DNA of 64,000 bases from Stictocephala bisonia (taxonomy: Eukaryota; Arthropoda; Insecta; Hemiptera; Membracidae): positions 9,739,743-9,803,742 of the forward strand of contig JAQJVL010000003.1 of the NCBI GenBank assembly GCA_035578905.1, in the 5' to 3' direction. How positions within the stretch are numbered: position 1 is the first letter of the stretch; each line of letters starts with the position of its first letter. A program made the position numbers and the translations under genes. Under the pieces are notes generated by a model, which did no database searches, had not been told where the DNA came from, and saw only the letters and a list, made by a program, of their open reading frames with translations. Positions 34,341 to 47,000 of the stretch are shown here, one piece after another.

Positions 34341-34780
34341 ACTTTAAATATGTTTAAAGGTCGAAAAAAGTTTATGGCATCAGACACTATGACTGTCATG
34401 GGTGGAATGAGCCTTTCTCGTAATGAATGGCTATGTTAAATTGTGTTTACACGGGTGTGTGAATATGTAATCAATGGAAATATGAATGGAGAATTGAAAA
34501 TAATCAATCATGTGATTTTGGAGGAGAATTTCAAACGATGTATTATATAATTAATGATTTACCAATTTTTTTTTTCTAACGGTTAATTAGCTGGATAATT
34601 GAGTAATTGAAGAAGCAGCGTTGAATGGTTACTTCGCCTGGATTTAGCTCTGTAATTGAATGTAAATATTGAAGTATTTGTATTTTAAATATCGGTCATA
34701 ATTTTAATGTTGAATTGCTTTTAAAGCTATGTTTTTACATATAATTATATAAAGTTAAAAATTAGGGCTACTTACGTATT

Positions 34781-35029
34781 TTTAGGATGTAATAAAATTA
34801 AAACTGAGTACCCTTAACATTTTGTATTCAAATTATTTCACACAACATGTTTCAACTTGATGGTAATTTTCAAGTGTAAATAAAATTATAAAAATATAAA
34901 GTTAAATATATTTTCGTATCATTTACTTTACACTTGAAAATGACTATCAAGTTGAAACATGTTGTGTGAAATAATTTGAATACAAAATGTTAAAAAGGGT
35001 ACTCAGTTTGAATTGTATTACATCCTAAA
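34781..35029. repeat. Penelope-like terminal palindrome
   Basis: Arms of about 100 bases (34781-34880 and 34927-35029) are inverted copies separated by about 46 AT-rich bases. Each carries CAAGTTGAAACATGTTGTGT and ACTCAGTTT-type blocks. The same block, single copy, lies at 54,214-54,355 next to GIY-YIG coding debris, which ties the palindrome to a Penelope-like family. Confidence 0.8.
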
Positions 35030-35843
35030 TATATATATTTCCTTCAAGCTCTGTAATTTAAGTTCAACAAACTTAATACTTTAATTTGACCTTTTTTGTT
35101 AAACCCATGACAATTTTATTACATGATTCGTAAAAAGATATATTTCACACATAAATAACTTTTCGTGCAATTAAAAAGAATATATTTAATCCGGAAACAA
35201 CAGTGGTACGGTTACAACTTATTAAAACCTACATCTATTCTAATATATTGTAAAATCTACCCATACAAAGGACTGCAGATTGACACACCTGGATTACTTA
35301 CACTTCATATAATACCGTATTCCATATTAATATTAATGCATGTAATATATATTAATATTACAATACCAATATATATTACATGCGTCTAAGTGTACTTTCA
35401 ATTTTAATCGCTTTCTTTTGCGGAATTCTACTTTTTATTGTTATTCTTATTGTTGTGTAATTATCTTATTATACTCCTAAATAATCCAAGTTGAAATCAA
35501 ATTTTATCTTATATAGGGGATGTGAAGCAAATATAGTCTATGCATTTTTATTACTGGCTGAGCTAGAAATACAAAATGTAGAGCTTGGAAAATGTATACT
35601 AACAAAACAATCATCAACTCAAAGCATCCATGTTTATCATCAATAGTCAGTATATTTTTTTATTCTTAGTTGATTGTTGAAAGTATTTGCAGATTTGCAC
35701 CACAGACAACATAGGACTTTCACTATAGCTATCGTTTTTATACATTAGTGACCCTTTGAGAGTTCTCTAAACAGTACAATTTATTTAGGTTAGGTTACGC
35801 CATAAATTAATTTTATGTATGATATTAATTAGTTACTAGCACA
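35030..35843. other. AT-rich gene-free stretch
   Basis: It contains a 16-bp inverted repeat (35338-35353 with 35368-35383, GCATGTAATATATATT) and otherwise nothing recognisable. Confidence 0.5.
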
Positions 35844-35844
35844 A

Positions 35845-36712
35845 AATGTTAAGAATTTATTGTTGACTGTATACCATACCTCAGACAAGCTATTAAGTGG
35901 AGTAAACGATATGTCTATCAAGTCATCCCTTAATGTTAAGAATTTATTGTTGACTGTATACCATACCTCAGACAAGCTATTAAGTGGAGTTAACGATATG
36001 TCTATCAAGTCATCCCTTAATGTTAAGAATTTATTGTTGACTGCATACCATAGCTCAGACAAGCTATTAAGTGGAGTTAACGATATGTCTATCAAGTCAT
36101 CCCTTAATGTTAAGAATTTATTGTTGACTGTATACCATACCTCAGACAAGCTATTAAGTGGAGTTAACGACATGTCTATCAAGTCATCCCTTAATGTTAA
36201 GAATTTATTGTTGACTGTATACCATAGCTCAGACAAGCTATTAAGTGGAGTTAACGATATGTCTATCAAGTCATCCCTTAATGTTAAGAATTTATTGTTG
36301 ACTGTATACCATACCTCAGACAAGCTATTAAGTGGAGTTAACGACATGTCTATCAAGTCATCCCTTAATGTTAAGAATTTATTGTTGACTGTATACCATA
36401 GCTCAGACAAGCTATTAAGTGGAGTTAACGATATGTCTATCAAGTCATCCCTTAATGTTAAGAATTTATTGTTGACTGTATACCATACCTCAGACAAGCT
36501 ATTAAGTGGAGTTAACGATATGTCTATCAAGTCATCCCTTAATGTTAAGAATTTATTGTTGACTGTATACCATAGCTCAGACAAGCTATTAAGTGGAGTT
36601 AACGATATGTCTATCAAGTCATCCCTTAATGTTAAGAATTTATTGTTGACTGTATACCATAGCTCAGACAAGCTATTAAGTGGAGTTAACGATATGTCTA
36701 TCAAGTCATTCC
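35845..36712. repeat. Ten-copy 87-bp satellite-like array
   Basis: Units of exactly 87 bp (AATGTTAAGAATTTATTGTT ... AAGTCATCCCTT) are repeated ten times with about 95% or greater identity by eye. 87 is 3 x 29, so both strands stay open for about 300 codons. Variant sites (ACCTCA/AGCTCA, GACATG/GATATG) alternate in copies 4-7, so the array has partly grown in 174-bp dimers. It is treated as a repeat, not a gene. Confidence 0.95.
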
Positions 36713-36759
36713 TCTGGCGTAATCCATTAAGTATAACCATTGAGCTTTGACATTCATTC

Positions 36760-37400
36760 GGTAAAACCATTCATTCAACTTTGACTCATAAGAGATATAT
36801 CTATCCATCCATTAATAAAGATAAAAAGTCTATCTATCGATATGTTAGTAATTATAGTAAGTCCATCCATCCAATAGCCTAGCATGTTAATAAGTCTATC
36901 CATTCAATCGTGTATCATTATAATAAGTCTATCCATTCAATCGTGTATCATTATAATAAGTCAATCCATCCATTCATTGATCATGAAAAAAAGTATATCT
37001 ACCTATCCATCAGCCGTGGTTTTTGTAATAATCAGCTGTGATCAACGTGATAATAAATATCTCCATAGAACAATTAATCATAATAATAAGGCTACCCACT
37101 CATCAACCAAATATAATAACAAGTCTATCTATCCATCAGCCTAAAACAATAATAAGTTTATCGATTCATCCATCTAGTATGATATCCATCCGTTAGCCTT
37201 GCATGATAATAATTATATTTATAGATCCTTTTACCGTAATACAGTATAACGTCTTCACATCCATTTGCTAATCATAATGTCTATCCATCCAATCTGTTAA
37301 TCAAAATAGTAAAGTCTAGCCATACACCATCTTTACATGATAATAGGTCTATCGACCTATCGATTAATAATATTATTAAATCTATCCAACAATACAAAAA
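36760..37400. repeat. Degenerate CTATCCATCC-rich tandem repeats
   Basis: Loosely repeated words such as TAATAAGTCTATCCATTCAA with an irregular period of about 35-50 bp, directly downstream of the 87-bp array. A 40-bp block is exactly doubled near 36,890-36,965. Confidence 0.7.
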
Positions 37401-38204
37401 ATTATACAGTGAACACACTAATTAAATAGTTAAGTAAACTATATAATGATTTGCACACTAAATATAAGTACAAATGTCAAAAGTAGGTAGGCCTTTAACA
37501 ATATTAAACAAAAATATATAAATAACCAAAACTATATATGCTTGTAAACACCAGATTAATACGTGTAAAAAGAACGTCCATGACGGTAAAATATACTATA
37601 TTAACTTAATTAGTACCAACTCAAAACGATGAGCAATTAAATAAATAATAATTATAATATCATTACGTGTTGTACACATAATAACTTGTAATAAAATTCT
37701 ACAAACTGCATCTTTGTTATGTACATTATTAAAGGTAATACAAATATAAATATACTTATGTTTTAGTATTAAGAAAATAGTTTAAAATGAAACTCAGAAG
37801 AGGCAGTGAAATGAAAACACATATTGATAGAATACGAAAGGGCGATAATATTACTGTTAAATTCAGAAATATGTCAATTGTGGTCGTCATAGTGTTCTTG
37901 AGTTGACATTTACTGCATTGGATTGTTTGAATACTTTTTAAAATTTTTATTAATATAAACTCTGTAATTAATTTGAGTACTATAAGTCAAATTAGCTAAA
38001 CGTTTTAAATATTTAATTAGATCGCGAATATGACAGTGTCTACTATGTGTGTGTGAGGAAAAGACAATAATATATTGAGTGTGTTTTTTTTAAACTTTTA
38101 TCAGCCACAGTTACTTTTAGCGTGTACATTTAGCCTCTGAAATATACCAAATAAATGTTAGTATTTTACAATAATTATTCTTCTAATTGTTTTGACTCGT
38201 CTTT

Positions 38205-39110
38205 ATATGAAGTGTAAGTGACACATACCAATTGTAAGTTTATATCAAGTGTAAGTGACACATAACCTATTGTAAGTTTATATCAAATGTAAGTGACACA
38301 ACCTATTGTAAGTTTATATAAAGTGTAAGTGACACATAACCTGTTATAAGTTTATGTCAAGTGTAAGTGACACATAACCTATTGTAAGTTTATATCAAGT
38401 GTAAGTGACACATAACCTATTGTAAGTTTATATCAAGTGTAAGTGACACATAACCTATTGTAAGTTTATATCAAATGTAAGTGACACAACCTATTGTAAG
38501 TTTATATAAAGTGTAAGTGACACATAACCTGTTATAAGTTTATGTCAAGTGTAAGTGACACATAACCTATTGTAAGTTTATATCAAGTGTAAGTGACACA
38601 TAACCTATTGTAAGTTTATATCAAACGTAAGTGACACAACCTATTGTAAGTTTATATAAAATGTAAGTGACACATAACCTATTGTAAGTTTATATCAAGT
38701 CTAAGTGATATATAACCTATTGTAAGTTTATATCGAATGTAAGTGACTCATAACTTATTGTAAGTTTATATCAAGTGTAAGTGACACATAACCTGTTATA
38801 AGTTTATGTCAAGTGTAAGTGACGCTTAACCTATTGTAAGTTTATATCAAGTGTAAGTGACACATAACCTGTTATAAGTTTATGTCAAGTGTAAGTGACA
38901 CATAACCTATTGTAAGTTTATATCAAATGTAAGTGACACAACCTATTGAAGTTTATATAAAATGTAAGTGACACATAACCTATTGTAAGTTTATATCAAG
39001 TCTAAGTGATACATAACATGTTGTAAGTTTATATAAAGTGTCAGTGACACATAGCCTATTGTAAGTTTATATAAAGTGTGAGTGACACATAACTTATTGT
39101 AAGTGTACGA
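38205..39110. repeat. 38-bp tandem array (about 24 copies) with higher-order structure
   Basis: The unit is CATAACCTATTGTAAGTTTA plus TATCAAGTGTAAGTGACA (38 bp), with 36-bp variants lacking AT. A distinctive unit (CTGTTATAAGTTTATGTC) recurs near 38,340, 38,529, 38,794 and 38,871. The first interval of 189 bp is about five units, so multi-unit blocks have been copied. Confidence 0.95.
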
Positions 39111-40741
39111 TATATTTAACATACCTTCATTCTTGAACGTAATGGCGGTGAGATAGTTAACGTTTTGTGTAAGTTTGGGTAAACATGTTAACAAACCTCG
39201 GTAAATGTTGTAATGGTACTACTTGTCACTGATATCATACAGAACTGAATATTTATCAAAACCTGACCCAGACAACCTCGAGCGCTCCAAGCGGCCAACA
39301 TGCACTATACTTTTTCTGCCAACATGTGGATGACAATTTTTGTTTTTTAATTATTGATAAAGGTTGTTTTTGTCCGTCTGCCTCTGTATTTTAAAGAAAA
39401 ACTACTAAGATTAAAATGCTCAAACGTTCTATAAAAATTAATAATACTATATATGTTTATTAGTCAATAATAATTTAAATGTATATATAAGTATTTCGGA
39501 ATGGTGGGCCTTGAAATATTTTAACTGACGATTGCAAAAATACTTGAAGCTTAAATATACATAAAAAATATTAACAATATAATCTTAAAAACAACACACT
39601 ATTGGTTGTCGAAATCTAATCATAAAAGAACTTAGAAACAAACATTTCATCATTGTAATATTCGTTAGGCATCTGCAAAAATACCTTAGAGGACAAGTCC
39701 ACTAACACAGTACAAATGTACTTTCTCCTAATTATTGTGTTAGTAGAACAATAAATAAAAAATTGTCAGTTTTACTTACTTTGATCATTTATTTTTGGTA
39801 ACCTATAAATATGATAAATAACAAAGAAGAAGATTGTAATTTTTCAACTTTTTAGTAAGTTTCCGTAAAAGAGAATTTGATTTGTTATGAATTTGCAGAA
39901 CCACATAAATTAGACTTGATACAAAAATTTAACGTATGTTGTTCCACTGACAAATATTTAGCGTAAATACTTATGTATCTTTCATTTAATGTCTATCATT
40001 TCCCTCTTTTATCTTTCATTATTAAAAGTTTTATTGTAATTTTTAATAAAATATTTATAGATATATGACCATCCAATAATTAGGACTACTTTAAAAATAC
40101 TTATTTCAGCTTATATTCCTTCATCCAAAGAAATAAAAATGATACATCTATAAATATACCACTAGTGGGGATTAAAACAAACTTGTTTTTATTAATAGTC
40201 AAATCTTTATTTTATTTACCTAATTTGAACATTTCCAGACTTTATAATTAGTTTATGTTAATATTTAATATAAAATTGTGATTTTTCTCCTTAACGATGT
40301 TATAAACCATGGTAATGGTCATACATAAACTTTATACTTATAATTACAATATGCACACTATTATAGTTAATATTTGGAGTAGCCAAATCTAGAGAACCGT
40401 GGTGTTAGCCTGACAAACTGATCCAGGTTCAATTTTCTTTAGTTAAATTACTATGTAGAATCATTAGTTGCTCCTTAAGTGCAAGAAAGATCTTTAGTCA
40501 TAGTTTTATTTTCTTAAACACACTCTTAACTTTGCTTTTATTGTCCAAATAATTTTCTATTTCATGGAATATACTTGTGATGCTGTATCTATCCTTCAAA
40601 ATCACATACTAACAAAGTTGTCTACTGATATTCGGGGATATTATTAATGTATACAGTATTTTATAACAATTATAATACATTTTTTAACTTCAAAATAAAA
40701 CATTTACTACAGTTTAAAAAATAATAGTTATCTAACGGTCG
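39111..40741. other. Gene-free AT-rich stretch
   Basis: 3' flank of UGT gene B. A short GGTTCAA-containing stretch near 40,425 looks like a tRNA B-box but has no tRNA body. Nothing else was recognised. Confidence 0.5.
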
Positions 40742-41036
40742 TTAGTTAAACTTAGTCTTGTTAATTTTCACAACAAATTTATATTTACTAGAAATATATT
40801 TAAATACCGTCCTGACAATCATGTAAGTAACTACAATCACAGAGACAAGGGCTGCAAGAAAAACCACGAGTACGTCCAATAACGCCAGCTGGTACCAGAA
40901 CAGTTGGGTGGAGGCAGGCCGCAGGTGAGCACCTCCGTACCTCAGGACATACTCAGTCCAGTACACGACCGTCTCTGCAGGCGTCATTGGTTGATCTCGA
41001 AACACACGTGATAGTCGCTTCATGTTAGTTCTATAT
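40742..41036 (-). CDS. UGT gene B, exon 5 (membrane anchor and tail)
   Basis: The acceptor GACCACAG lies above 41036. The first base completes a Leu codon, then YRTNMKRLSRVFRDQPMTPA, WTEYVLRYGGAHL, a hydrophobic span and a basic tail ending NKTKFN. Confidence 0.9.
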
Positions 41037-44000
41037 CTGTGGTCATTAATACAATGACAAACTTTTATAATTTGTTATTTGATAAATTCATATAAGATAT
41101 ATTAACAAAACCATGCATCATGTTTTACATGTTAAGAAAACAAAAATAATAACACTCGAAACTAATTATAACATACACAGTAAACATAACAATAACAATA
41201 AAACATTCCTATAGTTGTTAAAAAGTACTATGCCGTTACTCTTCAAATGACAACTCACCCACCCACCGTTAAACACATGAATCTTTACAGCCTTTCTATC
41301 AGCCTACAATTTAACGAAGTCAAACTGCACGTTATATGACTCTGGTCGTCATGATACAGAATGACTCAGTACTCAGGTACATTTGAGGAGTGGGGTGAGG
41401 GCTTCCAGTGGTCGTTTATGTCTGAGTCATGAGTGTGAATGCCACCAGTGGATGGATGTGCACGTCTGAATCGTGGAAGTGCGAGCTATAAGTTGACTGA
41501 CGTTTGGGACTAAGGCCACTAGTGGATGGATTTATGCATTTGAAGCAGGGGTATGAGTGTCATCAGTAGATATCTACATCTAAACAGTGTGAGAGCTGTA
41601 AGCTACTTTGTACTCCTGAAGCATGGGTGTGAAGGTTAACAATAGATGTCTCAATCTGAAGGAGCAGTGTGGCAGTCACCAATGGATGTGTTCTTTTGTG
41701 TGTGGGGGTCAAATAGGTTTGGGGGGTAGGAGTGCCATTTGAAGAAGTATACTTTAGGTTGGGTGTGAGTTCCATCTGTAGTAATGTGCATTGAAAAAAA
41801 GGGTGTGAGGATCACCAGTGTTCATGTAGATATGAAGGACGGGTGAAAGATTGAGTCACAAAATGTTTGATGAGGGTTATCTATAGGTATGTATGATTAA
41901 TTCTTGTGTTTATAAGAAGTTTATTTGATCAACTTTTATATTTGTTTCGTTATTTTAAAGGGATATACCTATAATATGCTTGTTTATAAGAATCTATTAT
42001 ATCACTAATAGTTGTATTAACAGCAATATTATTTTCTCATCTATTCGAAAACACATTGAGCCCTTAATAATTATTATACAATATATATGAGTTTACAGAA
42101 TAATGATAAAAACACTTACAAAGCAAAATTGTTTACGACTTTCTGGATAGCTGACATTATATTGTCTTCAGTCAGGTTCTGAGAGTCTACCCAAACACCA
42201 ACGCCTTGCTCCTCATAAAACTTGGCGTTACGGCGTTGGTCCCAGAGGAACGGAATAGCGACCACCGGTACTCCATAGTGCATTGTTTCGTGTCGGCTTA
42301 GTTGCCCACCGTGGGTGATGAACAACACACAGCTTTGGTGGGCTGAAGAAAATTATAACAATTAATAACTCTCTTAGTAATGTACAAACACACATAGTGC
42401 ACTCCAGGAACATAAACTATGTGACATGAAATTACAATAGTAATTATGATATAAGGTAAGGCTGTAATCTCTTATTTAAGTACACAATAAAGAGTATGTA
42501 AACATAAACAAAAATATATAAATGTTTAAATGAATATTTTAGGGTACTGATGAAAAATTATCAGGAATATAAAAAGTATCTCCTCGAAAAATTCATTTGG
42601 ATCAGCACTTAAGAGAAATCATAAAAGGTCTCTAATTATAACTACAGAACGATAAAAATAATAAATATTGAAGGATTTACTTGAATTAAAAGAAAAGCTG
42701 TGAAAATTTTCTTCCTCAGATGGGAATTCTAATTAACGGAATATAAATTGAAAATTATGATGTAAAATAAGGCCTAATTACTGAAAAAGCAATACTTGTT
42801 GTATATAAACTAGATTAACGTAATTAAAACCAGCAGTTAGTCTGTTCCATTCCATTGCTCAATCAATTTGTAATTTACTCAGCCTTGACATTAAATAAAA
42901 TTGCAGCTCAATTTTATGTTACTTAAACAAGTGTAAAGTTATAATAAAACTTGTATGTATTTCATGATTCTCATGATTTTTGCATTTATTGAATACAAAA
43001 TAATTTTATATTACCGATTCATTAGTTATTTTTTATTTAAAGAGTTAATTCATTAAATTAAAAATATATGAATATTATACGTAGATTTGTATAACATTCA
43101 ATTACCCAAGATATCCTGTTGAGGAGCCCATTTGACAGTCATAACATTGTCTGGAAGTCCCTGGATGTTCACCTTCCTTGTCTTCCACAACACTCTCTGC
43201 TTCAACTGCCTGAACACGTTGATGTACATGTCAAAGTACTCCTGAGGTTGAAGCTCGTCAGGAATGTAGGTCCCCAGGCTGAAGAAGATCGCACCATCCT
43301 CTGCCTCATCCATAAACGTTTTTATGGGCTGTTTGAGATCAAATGTAAGGCGTTTTGTATATTTTACAAGGTAGTGTCATGTTACAAAATAATAATTTGA
43401 AGCTTATGCATGCTATTAAATTTCCTTATTTTAAAATTTAACTTATCAAGTTAGTTTGTTAATTCATTTTTAATATCCTAAAGGAAGATAAATATAGTCC
43501 AAAAATACATTTTTGGCATTTGTAAGGGTTTTGTAAATAAATTTGTGGTCGTATTAGTTAAAAGAGAGAAGTCAACGTGGAATACTTCTTACAAAAATAA
43601 TCTGATTATATGTAATATATTACCTCAGGCAATTGCTTGTTGTCCTCAATATGGATACCACCAACAGGAATGATATTGGGAGTTCTCGGTTGGGCGTAGT
43701 CTGCCGTCAGATGATCGTTGACAAAGACAAGCGAAGTGTTCTTGACCATTTCCAGAAGAGAAGGGGCATCAGGAAAACGCCTTCTAAATTTATATTCTAA
43801 GTGTGGTAAATATCTCTGATAGTAGACGTAGTATAGACCTCTTAATTTATAAACTGAATTGAGTGCTCTTTCAATTAAGGTCATTTTATTTGAAAACGAC
43901 GTGCACACGTCTGGAATGTAAGGGAGTGATAGCGTGTTCCCAAAAATACTATTTACCAAACTGTTTGTAGTGTAAGCTTGAAAACTAATAACTGGGGCTT

Positions 44001-47000
44001 TGAAAACATGCCCATAAAGAAGGAGAAACTCTTGACCAGTAAAGAATTCAGTGAAAATGAGATCAAAATGTTCTTTGGAAGACAACAGTTTTTGTAAATG
44101 ATCATTTTCTAAAAACTCGTCAAACATTTGTTCTACATATTCTGAAATCAAATCCATACATTTCCAGGCTGGAGATTTCATGGCCGTTAAGAATGCTTGA
44201 GTTACTGTAAAATAAAAATATTGCACATGTCATTATGGTGGATTATTTTTATTATTAAATGTACAATTCCTTTAAATCATTGTTATATGATACAATAAAT
44301 ATTTAAAATACTGTAGTAACTGTAAATAAATTTATATAAATTTATTTTACTATGTGTTTAATATTCAATTCACGACATCAAAGTTTAATTTAAAACAACA
44401 TGTTAGACAAAGAGACTTTAACAATATAAATCAGCCACTATGGAAGTAAATTGTTTACAAATACACTAAGTCATATAAGCATGGTCTTAAATATGTAACC
44501 AAAATTTTAATAAAAATATAATATGATAATTTACAACAATGGCTGTGATGAGACCTCTCCTAAGCCTAGTGTGAGCCCCCAATGTGTGCTGCCTTCTAAA
44601 CACTTAGACTGTTCAGGTATGAAACAAAGCAACTTTAATAAAAAAAAAGTAGTGACCCATCAAATGTATTAGGTCCAAGTTCCCATAAAGTGGTTATTTT
44701 ACGTGACTCTCTAGGACGTGGCATGAGTGACAGCTTATCAAGCAGACATAATAGTACAACTTACAATGTAACAGCAGTTGTAAAGCCTAATGGGACATTT
44801 AGTAATGTTATAGATGGCAGCACAAGTGTTATTGTATCCCTTGGGAAAACTGACCTTGTCATTCTATTAGCTGGAACTAATGACATTCCGGCGCACTGTG
44901 ATGGGTCGCCGGGTGGCTTAAGTAAAATACTCGACCAAAACAGGAACACTAAGTTCCTGGTTTTAGGGATACCTACACGACACGACAACACAGTGCTCAA
45001 CAAGACAGTCCAACAATTTAACGTACAATTGATAAATGTCGTAAAAAAGTTTGACCACGCTTCTTTCATTCCTCTATGCTGTTTCCCTAGGCGATGATTC
45101 ACTAGGCATGGCTTGAATTTTAATTCAGCTGGAAAGCACAAGCTTTCTGAGCTAGTAGCCGACTTTATCATGTCTGGTGGGACGTCGCCGGGTGAGACGG
45201 ATTTACTCACACATACATGTATCAAATCCGATCAAAATACAGTTGCAAGAGTTTGGTATAATTCTTCTTTAACTAATGTTAACAAAAAGCTACCACCCAA
45301 AAAATATAATAATTTGCTTGAAAGTGACCCGGTGGTGAGTGGGAGAGTTTGGGTCAACTCGTCACTTCGTAGGAACTCTTTTTTAGGGAGGGGCAGGCCC
45401 CTGAAGCCGACAACCTGATTGATACCCCTCAGGATAGTTTCCGGTTGTGACAAAATAAAAATCTCACGATATTTCACCAAAATATATGTGGAATAAAGTC
45501 CAACAAAGATCTACTAGAAATACATCTTAAGTGTGAGAGTCCCGATATCATTTGCCTATCGGAACATAATCTTGACGAATCCGAGCTTGACAGTTTTTGT
45601 TTACCAGGCTACAAAAACGTAGCATCATTTTGTAGAGAATCACGGCAAAGGGGGGGGGGGTGTTTGTATCATTGTAAAAAATAACACCCAGTGCGAGGCT
45701 ATTGATGTCTCACACTTAAGCTCAGAAATGTTTTGTCAAGTTGCAGCTTCTAAAGTTCAACTCCTTGATAACACAACTTCTCCTACTTGCCATCTACAGA
45801 ATTCCTGGGTACCACTGTGACCAGTTCTTTGAGATTATCAGTCACTATCTTGAGTCTTTAATGCGGCGTGCTACGTTCGCAATGGTTGTTGGAGACTTCA
45901 ACATTGACGTTTTGAGTGAGAAGCTTTCGACAGTAAATTTTATTCACACCATGAAGTCATTTGGTCTGAGATATACCATATCAACCTTTACTAGGGAGTT
46001 TAAAAACTCAAAACTGCTATTGATTGATAACATTTTCACTAATATAGATGATTTTCTCATTAGCAGTAGAGTAGTGATTACTGCCCTCTCAGATCACTAT
46101 GGACAGGAGGCCTCAATCCGACTAGATAAGTCTGAATTGCCATCTGGGGCCAAATTCAAAATATCTACAAAAATGTCCCCCGAATCGACCCAATGCTTCA
46201 GGTTGCACCTGCTGAGGGAGGATTGGTCTCCGGTATTCAAATGCCACACTGCTGACGAAGCTTATAATAGTTTCATCAACATTTTTCAATATTACCTTAA
46301 GATTTCGTTTCCGGTTGTTTAAATCAAAATGAAATCAGCTAAAACACCTCAAAGTAAAATCCTTTTAAGTAAAGAAGTATTAGACTTAAGAGAAGAGGTG
46401 AATATGCACTATTACATCACGAAATCATCACTCCAATCATCACTTGACATCACTTGACTCCAATCATCCTCTTAGGTTAAAATACAAATTGCTTAAGAAG
46501 CAGTACAAAAAAGCAATTAGAAAAGCAAAATCATCACATGCTCTTAACAGACAATGGTTCTTCAAATAAAATGAAAACCATTTGGAGTCTAATTAATAAC
46601 AACAGACCTTCAAAGCAACGTGACTCTGCAGTACAATCGCTTAAATTCTGCAGTGATAACATATATGACCCTCAATTGATTGCCAACTCATTCAATTCAT
46701 TCTTTTCAAGCATAGGCTTATCTACCTCCTTCAGCAGTGCTAACTGTGTGTTGAATTCTTCAAAAGTAACTCCCATTGGGAGCAGTAGTCCAAAGTCAAT
46801 GTATTTATTTGAAACATCTAAGACAGAAGTGGAGAGTGCGATCCTTGCACTGAAACCCAAGCAGTCGGCAGGTGCAGACGGTGTATCTTCACACCTACTA
46901 CGGCTTGTGTCTGACCTAGTGTCATCAACCCCTCTGCTACATTATCAACCTCTCGTTTGATACTGGCAGCTTCCCTAAAGCGCTAAAACATGCTATATTA

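Larger units (their letters stand above)
31438..34357. repeat. 2.9-kb tandem duplication, right copy
   Basis: The right partner of 28513-31414, with the same order of minisatellite, dispersed repeat and rearranged LINE relic. The high identity over the whole unit means the duplication is recent. Confidence 0.95.

Noticed and set aside
35829..36770. 313- and 296-codon open frames on opposite strands
   Set aside because: Both come from the 87-bp tandem array, whose length is a multiple of three. No start context, homologue or non-repeat domain supports a gene.
40405..40445. tRNA-like words (GTGGTGTTAGC and GGTTCAA)
   Set aside because: A- and B-box-like pieces lie close together, but no acceptor stem or anticodon arm can be drawn; perhaps a SINE scrap.
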